Source of the DNA: Acanthopleuribacter pedis
GTDB lineage: Bacteria; Acidobacteriota; Holophagae; Acanthopleuribacterales; Acanthopleuribacteraceae
Direction: 5' to 3'
DNA: 64,000 nucleotides
Assembly: GCF_017377855.1 (NCBI RefSeq)
Contig: NZ_JAFREP010000001.1
Coordinates: forward strand, 310,001 to 374,000
The translations under genes were made by a program, and so were the position numbers. The notes under the pieces are model-generated. The model had not been told where the DNA came from. It did no database searches and was given only the letters and a program-made list of their open reading frames with translations. Below are positions 17,206-25,245 of the stretch, piece by piece. Numbering within the stretch: the stretch's first letter is position 1; every line of letters begins with the position of its first letter.

Positions 17206-18309
17206 TTAGGATGCACCATAGAATCCACGCACTTGCGCGATGACGTAGTCCAGTTCTTCATCAGTTAAGTGTTGGTGCGCCGGCAAGGTGATCATGTGGG
17301 CCGCTTGGTGTTCGGCAACCGGGAAATCACCCGCGGCGTACCCCAACTTAGCACTGGCGGGTTGCAGGTGGAGCGGGATCGGGTAGTGAATTTTGGCGCT
17401 GACACCGGCCTTTTTGAGGTGGGCCAGCAGCGCGTCGCGTTGTTCCACCAACAATATATATAGGTGAAAGACATGCCGTTCGTTGCGCCTGCGCTCGGGA
17501 ACGGTGATCGCATCAATGTTGGCGAAGGCGGCGTCGTAACGCCGTGCATGCTCGATGCGTTGTTCGGTAATCCAGGAAACGTCTTTGATTAATTCTTGGC
17601 CGACCACGGCCTGGAGGCTGTCCAGCCGACTGTTGTAGGCATAAAAGGCGTAGGTATCGCGGTCGTTCATGCCGTGGTTGCGCAGCAGGTGGAGTTGGTC
17701 GCGCACCGCTTCCGAATTGGTGGTGATCAAACCGCCGTCACCCCACACGTTGAGGTTCTTGAGCGGGTGTAGGCTAAAAGCGCCGGTCAGACCGATGGTG
17801 CCGCAGCGGCGCCCGTCAATCTCGCCGTCGATGGCGGTACAGGAATCCTCGATGATGGTGAAGCCGTGTTTTTCGCTCAAGGCGGTCAGGGCCGTCATGT
17901 CGACGGGTTGGCCGGTGTAGTGCACGGGGATCACCGCTTTGGTTTGCGGCGTGATCGCCGCTTCCAACTTGGCCACATCCATGACGTAGCGTTCGTTACA
18001 GTCGACGAAACGAATGCGCGCACCCGCCGTTTCGATGGCGCCGGCGGTGGCGACAAAGGTATTGACCGCGGTAATGACCTCGTCACCCGGACCCACGCCC
18101 GCCGCTTTCAGCGACAAAAACAAGGCGTCGGTGCCGGAGCCCACACCGACCGCATATTTGGCACCGATAAAATCCGCGAACGTCTGTTCGAAGGTTTCGA
18201 CGGCGTGGCCCAGGGTTAGCGCGCCGGTTTTCACCAGGGCCCCGATTTTTTCCAAAATGGGTTCTGGGTTGGCAAATTGCTGCTTGAGATAAGAAAAGGA
18301 GACCTTCAT
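17206..18309 (-). CDS. DegT/DnrJ/EryC1/StrS-family sugar aminotransferase (2)
   Basis: Second PLP-dependent sugar aminotransferase, 367 residues, clearly paralogous to the downstream one (shared starts MKVS, shared AVGVGSGTDA-type loop, HPLKNLN with Lys184, RNHGMNDRDTYAFYAYNSRL). The segment after IIED reads SCTAIDGEIDGRRCG rather than the commoner AAQA-GA, so substrate specificity probably differs from gene 1. It lies 35 nt after the epimerase and 15 nt before aminotransferase 1. Two aminotransferases with one SDR would suit a diamino sugar or two different amino sugars. Confidence 0.9.
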   Translation of the reverse strand: MKVSFSYLKQQFANPEPILEKIGALVKTGALTLGHAVETFEQTFADFIGAKYAVGVGSGTDALFLSLKAAGVGPGDEVITAVNTFVATAGAIETAGARIRFVDCNERYVMDVAKLEAAITPQTKAVIPVHYTGQPVDMTALTALSEKHGFTIIEDSCTAIDGEIDGRRCGTIGLTGAFSLHPLKNLNVWGDGGLITTNSEAVRDQLHLLRNHGMNDRDTYAFYAYNSRLDSLQAVVGQELIKDVSWITEQRIEHARRYDAAFANIDAITVPERRRNERHVFHLYILLVEQRDALLAHLKKAGVSAKIHYPIPLHLQPASAKLGYAAGDFPVAEHQAAHMITLPAHQHLTDEELDYVIAQVRGFYGAS

Positions 18310-18344
18310 GGGCGGGAAACCTCCGCGGGCGGAATCGGACCGGA

Positions 18345-19337
18345 TTAGTGCAGGTCGACGGCCTGCATGGTTTTGATATTGAAGTAACGGGCGTCCTCGA
18401 ATGAGTTCGGCAAAAGCCCGTCGTCAAAAGCTTTTTTGAGGTCGGCGACTGCTTCTTCAATGGTGTGGGTGGCTACAAAACCCAGTTCCCGCGCAATTTT
18501 TTGCGAACTCACGTGGTAGGAACGATTGTCGTCCGTCGGGGTTGTCACGATGCCGACATCCTCGCCGATGGCGGCTTTCACCATTTGGGCGATCTCGCGA
18601 ACCGGGTGGTTTTCGTAGCCGGCGTTGTAAATCTTGCCGGCAACGCGGGTTTTATCCTCGCGCAACAGCTTGATGTAGAGGTCGGTCATATCGGCGATGT
18701 GAATGTTGGGGCGCAACTGATCCCCGCCGAAGACTTTGATTTGGCGGTTGTGGTACGCGTGGTTGGTGAGGATGTTGACGATCACATCAAGCCGCTGACG
18801 GGGCGAATAACCGCAAACCGTGGCCGGGCGAATGGTGACCGTGGTAAAGCTGTCACTTTGGTATTCGGCCAAAATGGTTTCGCATTCGGCTTTGAAGCGG
18901 GAGTAATCCGTGAGCGGTTCGCAGGGCATGTCCTCGGTGACGTTGGGCGTGCTTTTGATGCCGTAGACACTGGAGGAAGATGCGTAAATAAAGCGGTGAA
19001 CACCGGCGTCCCGCGCGATTTCTACCAGGGGACGGAAGGCGTCGCGGTTAATTGAGCGGCCCAGCTCCGGGTCCAGTTCAAAACTGGGGTCGTTGCTGAT
19101 GCAGGCCAAATGGATGACTTGGTTGACCCCGACCATGGCCGCTTTTAGCGCCGCTTGGTCGCGGATATCCCCTTTAACCGTGTCGAGGTGGGCTGGATCG
19201 CAGCTCTGCAGCACGTCCGCGCCGTACAGCATTAAATCAAAAACGACCACGTCGTAACCGGCGTTGATGAGTTTTGGGACAAGCACCGCCCCAACATAGC
19301 CGGCCCCGCCGGTGACCAAAATCTTTTCACGGCTCAT
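18345..19337 (-). CDS. NAD-dependent sugar epimerase/dehydratase (extended SDR)
   Basis: 330-residue extended short-chain dehydrogenase acting on nucleotide sugars. The Rossmann motif TGGAGYVG (9-16) and catalytic SSSSVYG (around 120-126) with Tyr145-x3-Lys149 (DYSRFK) are all present, and the later RPATVCGYSPRQRLD segment fits sugar-nucleotide enzymes. It leads the cassette with the two aminotransferases and would supply their keto substrate or epimerise their product. AAGGGA precedes the ATG. No nucleotidyltransferase is in the window, so the pathway is incomplete here. Confidence 0.9.
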   Translation of the reverse strand: MSREKILVTGGAGYVGAVLVPKLINAGYDVVVFDLMLYGADVLQSCDPAHLDTVKGDIRDQAALKAAMVGVNQVIHLACISNDPSFELDPELGRSINRDAFRPLVEIARDAGVHRFIYASSSSVYGIKSTPNVTEDMPCEPLTDYSRFKAECETILAEYQSDSFTTVTIRPATVCGYSPRQRLDVIVNILTNHAYHNRQIKVFGGDQLRPNIHIADMTDLYIKLLREDKTRVAGKIYNAGYENHPVREIAQMVKAAIGEDVGIVTTPTDDNRSYHVSSQKIARELGFVATHTIEEAVADLKKAFDDGLLPNSFEDARYFNIKTMQAVDLH

Positions 19338-19792
19338 GTGGTTCCCTTACCGCGGTGCTGGATAACGCCCTGCAACCCGAACGGTTTTTAAAAAAGCATC
19401 AAGACTGGAAACATGGCGCTATTCTAGCAAATGCCGCCGTTTGGTGAAATCGTTCCCGCGGCGCGCGTGCATCGCTTGCGCGTTCCCTTTTCGGCGAGCG
19501 CTCGTGTACAATCGCCTTATCCCTTGCACCTAAAGTGAGCGATTCCCGGCGGCGCACCCACGCAACCTGCTGGGCGACAACGTGCAGAGAAAATGCCCGC
19601 CCGACGTTCCACGGACGCGTCCCGCGCGGTCCCGGTTGCTTTTCTCAACAGATTCCGCTTCAGCTCTTGGCACAAGACGCGCCAAAACCTGTGGGATTGC
19701 CGCCACCCGGATCACCCACTTTAGGTTGACACCATCGGTCCCCCGACTTCGTTTTTCCGAACCCGGCGGCGGCCGGCTTGTGAGCGTAACCC
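19338..19792. other. Divergent intergenic region
   Basis: 455 bases between the sugar cassette and the MAF gene, with no supported gene. A minus-strand TAGAAT at 19426-19421 with a weak TTTCAC 17 nt upstream could be the cassette promoter. A plus-strand TACAAT near 19509 could serve the MAF gene, with no good -35. Confidence 0.4.
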
Positions 19793-21667
19793 ATGGCATC
19801 CAACCCCTCGCGACGGCAAAACAACCTCGCCTTTTTGCGGCGCGTCGATCCCGTGTCGGCGGCGCGTTTGGCCGCCCATGCCGAAAAACCCTTTGAAGGC
19901 GAACTGGTTCCCGCCAAAAAAGAAGGTTGGACGGTGCGGATCGGCCGCGCCTGGGTCCACAGCAAATACCATCCAGGTCGTGAGGCCGAGCAACTGGTCG
20001 CCGCGGAAACGGAGGCCTTGACGGAACTGAACCTGCACTTCGGTTTGGGGCTGGGTTACCTGGTGGCGGCCGACGCCACCTTGCCGGCGGGGGTGCGTTT
20101 TGTGTTTGAACCCAACCCCGCGCTTTTGTGGCTTGCCCTGGACGTCTTGGATCTACCCTTGCTGTACGAAGAACGCGGGCTGCGGCTGTTTCTTGATGAA
20201 TCGGCCTTCGGTGCGGCCCTGGAAGAAGTGTTTGATCGGGGTTTCAACTTCCGGGTGTTTGCGCTGCCGTTTTACCTAAAACACGCGCCCGAGGCTTATG
20301 GGCGTTTCCGCGATCTGGTGCGCGCCAAGTTGGAGGCGAGCAAGGTTCGCCAGGTGACCCTCGCCAAAATTTACCCCCATGTGATGCGTAGCTCACTGCG
20401 TTCCTTGTGGCAGACCACCGTGTTGCCGTCGGTCGACGGGCTGGTGGGGCAATTGCGCGGCAAGCCGGCCGTGATTCTTGCGGCGGGTCCCTCCTTGGAA
20501 CGCAACATCAGCGAGCTCAAGCCTTACCGCGACCAAATCCTGTTGTTTGCCGTGGCGCGGGTGATGCGCGCGCTTGAGAAACAGGGTCTGGTTCCCGACT
20601 TTCTGGTGCATACCGAGGCCAAGGATTACCGGGCTCAAGTTTACGGGATCAGCGGGTTGGATCGGGTTTGCCTGCTGCTTTCCGACCAATGCCATCCCGA
20701 TTTTTTTTCGCTACCGGCGGGGCAAACCTTGGTTTATCAAAGTGATACCAACCTGGTGACCGCATGGAAAACCCGTTTTCTGCCGCAACTCAAACAGTTT
20801 CGAATCGACAGCGGTGGTTCCGTCGCCACCGAGGCGTTTTCGCTTGCCTTTGCTTTTGGCTGCGATCCCATCGTGCTGGCCGGCCAAGATTTGGCTGTCG
20901 CCGGCGCGCGGACCTATATTGACGGCGAACGGAACCGCGCCTTTCCCTACGATCCCGAACACGTGCGTCCGGTGCCCGGCTTTTTTGGACAAGCCGCGAC
21001 ATCCCTCATTCACTACGTCACCTTCATTCACTGGTACGAGGAAGCCGCCGCGGTTCTTCGCGCCCAAGGCAACCCAACCCGACTGTTCAATGCAACGGAA
21101 GGTGGCGCGGCACTTTCCGGTTTCACACCGACCCGATTGGTCGCGCTGCTGCACAGCCTTGACGGGGCGGGCCCGACGGGGGTGGGGGAAGCCGTGCGTC
21201 GTGCGGCCGCCCGGGTGGGCGTGCTCCCGCGCGCGGCACTCGGCAAGCTGATTCGCCAAACCCGCGACCAAATCGACGAAGCGTTGCAATTTACCGCCGA
21301 GTTTGCGACTTTTGCCGCGCGGACCGACACCGACCTCGCCAAACTGGAAGCCCAACCTTTGCGGGACATGACCTTTTTCAGCACCCTCCAGGAACGGTTC
21401 GAGTGGTATTGCCAAGCGATTTTCACACTGCTCGATGAAACCCCCTTGGTTGGTGGATTCTGCCACCAGAGCTTGCAAGATCTCCGCGCTTTGCGCCGCC
21501 GCTCCCGCCAAATCGACCGGCATCTCGGCGCCGATGCGTTGCTGGACTTGACCCGCCGTGAATTGGCCCAGCTTCAAGATGCGGTGACGCGCATTCAGGA
21601 AGCACAAACCCTGATCAATCAAAGCCTGAATGCGTTCCAAAACCGGCTCGAACTGCAGGAGTCGTAG
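19793..21667 (+). CDS. MAF-type motility-associated glycosyltransferase (MAF_flag10 / DUF115)
   Basis: 624-residue protein. The central domain (about 200-440) carries the MAF/MptE-like signature AVILAAGPSLERNISELK followed by FAVARVMRALEKQGLVPDFL and VLAGQDLAVAG. Motility accessory factors transfer nonulosonic or related sugars to flagellin Ser/Thr in Campylobacter, Helicobacter and Aeromonas; the same fold is used elsewhere for surface glycans. The C-terminal 150 residues are helical. It is divergent from a sugar epimerase and two aminotransferases, which could make its donor sugar, an inference from position. The ribosome site is poor; the start at 19793 is the best ATG. No flagellin gene is in the window. 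Confidence 0.8.
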   Translation: MASNPSRRQNNLAFLRRVDPVSAARLAAHAEKPFEGELVPAKKEGWTVRIGRAWVHSKYHPGREAEQLVAAETEALTELNLHFGLGLGYLVAADATLPAGVRFVFEPNPALLWLALDVLDLPLLYEERGLRLFLDESAFGAALEEVFDRGFNFRVFALPFYLKHAPEAYGRFRDLVRAKLEASKVRQVTLAKIYPHVMRSSLRSLWQTTVLPSVDGLVGQLRGKPAVILAAGPSLERNISELKPYRDQILLFAVARVMRALEKQGLVPDFLVHTEAKDYRAQVYGISGLDRVCLLLSDQCHPDFFSLPAGQTLVYQSDTNLVTAWKTRFLPQLKQFRIDSGGSVATEAFSLAFAFGCDPIVLAGQDLAVAGARTYIDGERNRAFPYDPEHVRPVPGFFGQAATSLIHYVTFIHWYEEAAAVLRAQGNPTRLFNATEGGAALSGFTPTRLVALLHSLDGAGPTGVGEAVRRAAARVGVLPRAALGKLIRQTRDQIDEALQFTAEFATFAARTDTDLAKLEAQPLRDMTFFSTLQERFEWYCQAIFTLLDETPLVGGFCHQSLQDLRALRRRSRQIDRHLGADALLDLTRRELAQLQDAVTRIQEAQTLINQSLNAFQNRLELQES

Positions 21668-21672
21668 CGGGG

Positions 21673-21773
21673 TGTTTCAGGAGTTTCATATGAAACACGT
21701 GAAACCGGTGTGTTTCATTGAGTGGTGTTGAAACAGGTTCTGTTTTTGACGATCATTAACTTAACCTTATGAC
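21673..21773 (+). promoter_or_regulatory. TGTTTCA/TGAAACA cluster and promoter upstream of the YeeE/YedE genes
   Basis: Six copies of TGTTTCA or its complement (one mismatch allowed) lie in 63 bases (21673-21735), including the perfect 14-bp palindrome GTTTCATATGAAAC at 21683-21696. They are followed by TTGACG (21746-21751) and TATGAC (21768-21773) with a 16-nt spacer. This looks like a multi-site operator in front of the sulfur transporter genes. The regulator is unknown; ArsR-family repressors control similar transporters in other bacteria. Confidence 0.5.
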
Positions 21774-21883
21774 GTTAATGTGTTTATCGGCTTTAGTTTC
21801 GCTCTGGCGGTCCTGGCACACGACCTGCTCTATCAAGGGTGTGCGCCGGAAACGCGCTTTTGGAAAAAACAGGGAGGCTTCGG

Positions 21884-22312
21884 ATGGAAATACCCCAAGA
21901 TTGGCTGTTTGCGTTGCTGGGGGGCGTTTTAATCGGTACGGCTGCCGCCGGCCTCATGTGGTTCAACGGGCGTATCGCCGGGATTAGCGGCATTTGGTCG
22001 GGGATCTGGTTTGAACGCGGCGACCAAACACCGCGTTTGGTTTTTGTTGCAGGCCTTCTGGTTGGCGGCCTGCTGTTGACCTTTTTGTTTCCCGCCGCGA
22101 TCCCCGATCTTTCGCAAATGGGTTTGGCGCGTTTGGCCGCCGCGGGTTTGCTCGTCGGCATCGGGACCCGCTTGGGCAGCGGCTGTACCAGTGGCCACGG
22201 TGTCTGTGGTTTGGCGCGTTTTTCCGTGCGTTCCTTGGTTGCGACCGCCACCTTTATGGCGGCGGGGTTTGCCACGGTTTTTGTGCTCGGTCGTTTGACG
22301 GATTGGGTTTAA
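21884..22312 (+). CDS. YeeE/YedE-family sulfur transporter, first half
   Basis: Inner-membrane protein of 142 residues with about four membrane helices. It contains the family motif LGSGCTSGHGVCGLARFS with the conserved cysteines that relay thiosulfate or related sulfur compounds in TsuA/YeeE. The family often occurs as two adjacent half-size genes, as here with the gene at 22383. The ATG at 21884 has GGGAGG upstream; a longer GTG start is unlikely. Its stop codon is the first base triplet of a 21-bp inverted repeat. Thiosulfate, sulfide or a related sulfur species is the likely substrate. Confidence 0.88.
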   Translation: MEIPQDWLFALLGGVLIGTAAAGLMWFNGRIAGISGIWSGIWFERGDQTPRLVFVAGLLVGGLLLTFLFPAAIPDLSQMGLARLAAAGLLVGIGTRLGSGCTSGHGVCGLARFSVRSLVATATFMAAGFATVFVLGRLTDWV

Positions 22313-22373
22313 CCCGCATTTCTCACAAGGCTTTCTGCTTCTCGCGACCAATCCTTGTGAGAAATGCGGGTTA
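22310..22373. repeat. Perfect 21-bp inverted repeat (REP-like, copy 1)
   Basis: Arms 22310-22330 and 22353-22373 are perfect complements (AACCCGCATTTCTCACAAGG and its reverse) around a 22-nt loop. It starts at the stop codon of the first transporter half and ends just before the ribosome site of the second half. It may be a terminator, attenuator or mRNA-stabilising hairpin. The arm recurs at 39684 and 45461. Confidence 0.85.
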
Positions 22374-22382
22374 GGGGGACGG

Positions 22383-22838
22383 ATGATGGCATATGTGAGT
22401 ACCTTCTTTATGGGGTTGTTGTTTGCGGTCGGCCTGGGGGTTTCGGGGATGACGCGGCCGGAAAAAGTGATTGGTTTTCTCGATCTAACCGGAAATTGGG
22501 ACCCGTCTTTGGCTTTTGTCATGGGTGGGGCTTTGATGGTCAACGGCATTGCCTGGCGCTTTATCAAGCCGCGTGGTCGCTCATATTTCGGCGATCCTTT
22601 TTCGCTGCCGAGAAGCCAACAGGTGGATGTCCGTTTGATAGCCGGTGCGACGCTTTTCGGCATGGGTTGGGGTGTTGGCGGCATCTGCCCCGGTCCGGCG
22701 CTGACCTCGCTGGCTTTTTTCTCGCCCGGGGTGGTGGTGTTCGTGACCGCGATGACGCTGGGCATGGTTGTCGGCAATGCCGCACGGCCCCAAACGAGCG
22801 AGGCGAGACCCAAAACCGGAGAGGTCGGGGTGCGTTAG
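22383..22838 (+). CDS. YeeE/YedE-family sulfur transporter, second half
   Basis: 151-residue inner-membrane protein with about four helices, the partner of the preceding gene (DUF6691-type half). Typical stretches are GMTRPEKVIGFLDLTGNWDP and GMGWGVGGICPGPALTSLA with the conserved Cys. AGGGGGACGG precedes the ATG pair. The two halves are separated by 70 bases containing a strong hairpin, which may set their ratio. The last 15 residues are charged and cytoplasmic. Confidence 0.88.
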   Translation: MMAYVSTFFMGLLFAVGLGVSGMTRPEKVIGFLDLTGNWDPSLAFVMGGALMVNGIAWRFIKPRGRSYFGDPFSLPRSQQVDVRLIAGATLFGMGWGVGGICPGPALTSLAFFSPGVVVFVTAMTLGMVVGNAARPQTSEARPKTGEVGVR

Positions 22839-22928
22839 CGAGGTGGAAATGTGAGGTTTTGTGAGAAAAGTGTGAGGTGATTTGACGCCTTTTGGTGGCT
22901 GCTTATCAGGTGAAATTTCGGGAATTCC

Positions 22929-22956
22929 TTTACATGTGCCGTGGCGCTTGTAAAAT
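22929..22956 (+). promoter_or_regulatory. Candidate promoter of the HhH/Lys-rich gene
   Basis: TTTACA (22929-22934) and TAAAAT (22951-22956) with a 16-nt spacer, about 100 nt before the ATG. Both hexamers match five of six consensus bases. Confidence 0.45.
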
Positions 22957-23056
22957 ATGATGAGAATTTTGTTAACGATTTTGCCGAGGATACAGCGTTC
23001 CGCTCTTGGGGATTTTATGGTTCCTCGACCAATTGCGTTTCCCTGGGAGCACGACC

Positions 23057-24115
23057 ATGACTCATGATCCATTCAAGAAAATCAACGGTATCGGACCCGC
23101 GTTGCAGGGCCACTTAAAGCAGATTGGCGTCCATACCGTGGCTGATTTGGCCGCGGCGCGGCCCGCGGATCTGGCCAAAATTCGCGGGATTGGCCCGGCC
23201 AAAGCCGTTCGTTTGGTGGGCTTGGCGCAGGAGGTGCTCGAAGCCGAGGCGGCCGAGCCGGTAGCTCCCGAGCCTGCACAAATCGCTGAAACCCCGCTTG
23301 TTGCGGCCCCTGAACCGGATAAGACCGCCGTCGGGGCGGCAGAAACGGCGGCGCCTGAACAAACCGCCGCGGCGTCGATGGCTGCACCCGAGGAAGTTGC
23401 CGATGAGGAAGCCGCGGCGCCGATGTCCGAGCCGATTGATGCACCATCGGACGAGCCGGAAATAACGGAACCCGAAGTGTCTGAGCCGGAAGCAGCAGCG
23501 GCGAAAAACGAACCCGCGCCGGGGGAAGCAGAAGCGGCGAACAACGAACCCGCTCAGGTTGAAGAAGAAGCGAAAGCGGAAGAACCGGTGGTTGAAGCGG
23601 TTCCCCTGGCGCCTGCACCGGTAAAAAAAGCGGACAAAGCCAAAAAGAAGAAGAACAAAGCGCCGGCCAACGTCAAAGAAGCAGATCAAGAACCGGCCAA
23701 AGAAAAGGCTAAAAAGAAAGCGGACAAAACATCGGCCAAAGAAAAAGCCAAAAAGAAGGCGGACAAGCCGGTAAAAGAAAAGGCTAAAAAGAAAGCGGAC
23801 AAAACATCGGCCAAAGAAAAAGCCAAAAAGAAGGCGGACAAGCCGGTAAAAGAAAAGGCTAAAAAGAAAGCGGACAAAACATCGGCCAAAGAAAAAGCCA
23901 AAAAGAAGGCGGACGAGCCGGCCAAAGAAAAGGCTAAAAAGAAAGCGGACAAAGCATCGGCCAAAGAAAAGACCAAGAAGAAGGGTGACAAGCCGGTAAA
24001 AGAAAAGGCTAAAAAGAAAGCGGACAAAGCATCGGCCAAAGAAAAGACCAAGAAGAAGGTGGACAAAACGGCGGCTAAAGAAAAAGCCAAGAAGAAGGCC
24101 GGTAAAAAGAAATAG
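23057..24115 (+). CDS. Helix-hairpin-helix protein with lysine-rich repeat tail
   Basis: 352-residue protein in three parts. Residues 1-65 form two helix-hairpin-helix units (INGIGPALQGHL, IRGIGPAKAVRL), a nonspecific DNA-binding fold of the kind in ComEA and polymerases. Residues about 70-205 are Ala/Glu/Pro-rich and acidic. Residues about 210-352 are repeats of KEKAKKKADK alternating with TSA or PV, a 25-residue (75-bp) tandem unit resembling histone H1 tails. This suggests a nucleoid-associated or DNA-compacting protein, which is inference. The ATG at 23057 has GGGAGC upstream. The repeat tract should vary in length between strains. Confidence 0.75.
   Translation: MTHDPFKKINGIGPALQGHLKQIGVHTVADLAAARPADLAKIRGIGPAKAVRLVGLAQEVLEAEAAEPVAPEPAQIAETPLVAAPEPDKTAVGAAETAAPEQTAAASMAAPEEVADEEAAAPMSEPIDAPSDEPEITEPEVSEPEAAAAKNEPAPGEAEAANNEPAQVEEEAKAEEPVVEAVPLAPAPVKKADKAKKKKNKAPANVKEADQEPAKEKAKKKADKTSAKEKAKKKADKPVKEKAKKKADKTSAKEKAKKKADKPVKEKAKKKADKTSAKEKAKKKADEPAKEKAKKKADKASAKEKTKKKGDKPVKEKAKKKADKASAKEKTKKKVDKTAAKEKAKKKAGKKK
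23698..24113 (+). repeat. In-frame tandem repeat encoding Lys/Ala-rich tail
   Basis: DNA with a 75-bp period, shown by identical starts (GTAAAAGAAAAGGCTAAAAA) at 23771 and 23846. The earlier units are almost identical and later ones diverge. It lies wholly inside the coding frame and never breaks it. Confidence 0.85.
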
Positions 24116-24456
24116 AGGGTTCGACCTCCCGAACAAACCGATCCAATGATTTTGCCCGCTTCGGCATTCCCGGGGGTGAGCCGTTCCACGCCTCGCCCAC
24201 ATTCCGCTTTTTTCTGGGAAAGCGCGAGGAGAAAGCTGAAAGATCCGGCCCCAAATCCTTGTATTCCAAGGCTTGGCCATTCGACCGCCCGTGTCGGCGG
24301 GCGGCCGGCGCGGCGGATCGATGGTTGTCACAACGGGGTGTCACCGAAGGCGGTCGCGACCCTGCCCCGTTCCCACGCGTTTTCCATCTTGCTCTCCTAA
24401 ATAAGAACGGCTGTAATTGGACCGTAACCTGCTATATCTTACGCGGAGCGTGCATC
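24116..24456. other. Intergenic region upstream of glyoxalase II
   Basis: 340 bases with no supported gene; a promoter candidate at 24389-24417 is listed separately. The frame of glyoxalase II is open upstream through this region but reads as noncoding. Confidence 0.5.
24389..24417 (+). promoter_or_regulatory. Candidate promoter of glyoxalase II
   Basis: TTGCTC (24389-24394) and TGTAAT (24412-24417) with a 17-nt spacer, 40 nt upstream of the GTG start. Confidence 0.45.
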
Positions 24457-25230
24457 GTGGAAATTGTAACGGTTCCTTGTTTACGCGATAACTTTGCCTA
24501 CCTGATCATTTGCCCCGAGACCCGTCAGGCCGGGGTGGTGGATCCCTCCGAAGCCGACCCGGTTTTGGCGGCCGTCGAAAAGGCCGGGGTCACCTTAACC
24601 GCGATTCTGACAACCCACCATCATTGGGATCATGTCGGCGGTAACAAAAAGTTGGTTCAAACCTTTCCCGATCTGGTGGTTTACGGTTTTGGTGCGGATC
24701 GCGACCGCATTCCCAAACAAACGGTGTTTTTGGAAGAAGGCGATGCGGTTCGGATCGGTAACTTGGTCGGTTCGATCAGCCATAATCCCGGTCATACCAC
24801 CGGCGCAATCACTTATTACTTCGGGGACGCGGCCTTTACCGGCGATACCTTGTTCGCCGCGGGTTGCGGTCGTTTGTTTGAAGGGGACGCCGCGGACATG
24901 AAACGCTCGTTGAACGATGTGATCGGCAGCCGGCCCGCGACCACCCGCTTATTTTTCGGGCATGAATATACCGCTTCCAACCTTGCCTTCGCGCTCAGCG
25001 TTGAGCCTGACAACACCGCGGTTCAAGAGAAGTTGGCCTGGGCACGGGAATGTGGCGATAAGGGTGTGTTTACCACCCCGAGCACGGTGGCGGATGAGTG
25101 GGCCACCAATCCCTTTATGCGTTTGGACAGTCCGGCGATTCACGCGACCGTGAAACGCGAGGAGCCCGACAACGATCTGAGCCCGGTTTCGGTGTTGCGC
25201 GTGTTGCGCGCCATGAAAGACAATTTTTAG
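24457..25230 (+). CDS. gloB: Hydroxyacylglutathione hydrolase (glyoxalase II)
   Basis: Metallo-beta-lactamase-fold thioesterase that hydrolyses S-lactoylglutathione in methylglyoxal detoxification. The 257-residue length is usual for the family. The metal motif THHHWDH, then NPGHTTG, the bridging Asp in FTGDTLFAAGCGRLFEG, and FFGHEYT are all in place. The C-terminal KREEPDN is close to the glutathione-binding segment. The start is a GTG at 24457 with GGAG about 9 nt upstream. It stands alone, converging with the GGDEF/EAL gene only 15 bases away. No glyoxalase I is visible in the window. Confidence 0.92.
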   Translation: MEIVTVPCLRDNFAYLIICPETRQAGVVDPSEADPVLAAVEKAGVTLTAILTTHHHWDHVGGNKKLVQTFPDLVVYGFGADRDRIPKQTVFLEEGDAVRIGNLVGSISHNPGHTTGAITYYFGDAAFTGDTLFAAGCGRLFEGDAADMKRSLNDVIGSRPATTRLFFGHEYTASNLAFALSVEPDNTAVQEKLAWARECGDKGVFTTPSTVADEWATNPFMRLDSPAIHATVKREEPDNDLSPVSVLRVLRAMKDNF

Positions 25231-25245
25231 TGCGTTTCGTTGGGT

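Noticed and set aside
21929..22813. A 294-codon minus-strand frame opposite the YeeE/YedE genes
   Set aside because: Antisense shadow of two well-recognised membrane protein genes.
23698..24113. CRISPR-like periodic repeat
   Set aside because: The 75-bp period is fully coding in frame and has no unique spacers.
23114..24331. A 405-codon minus-strand frame opposite the HhH/Lys-rich gene
   Set aside because: It is the mirror of the lysine-rich repeat (Phe/Leu-rich) and has no ribosome site; the plus-strand gene has clear domains and a start.
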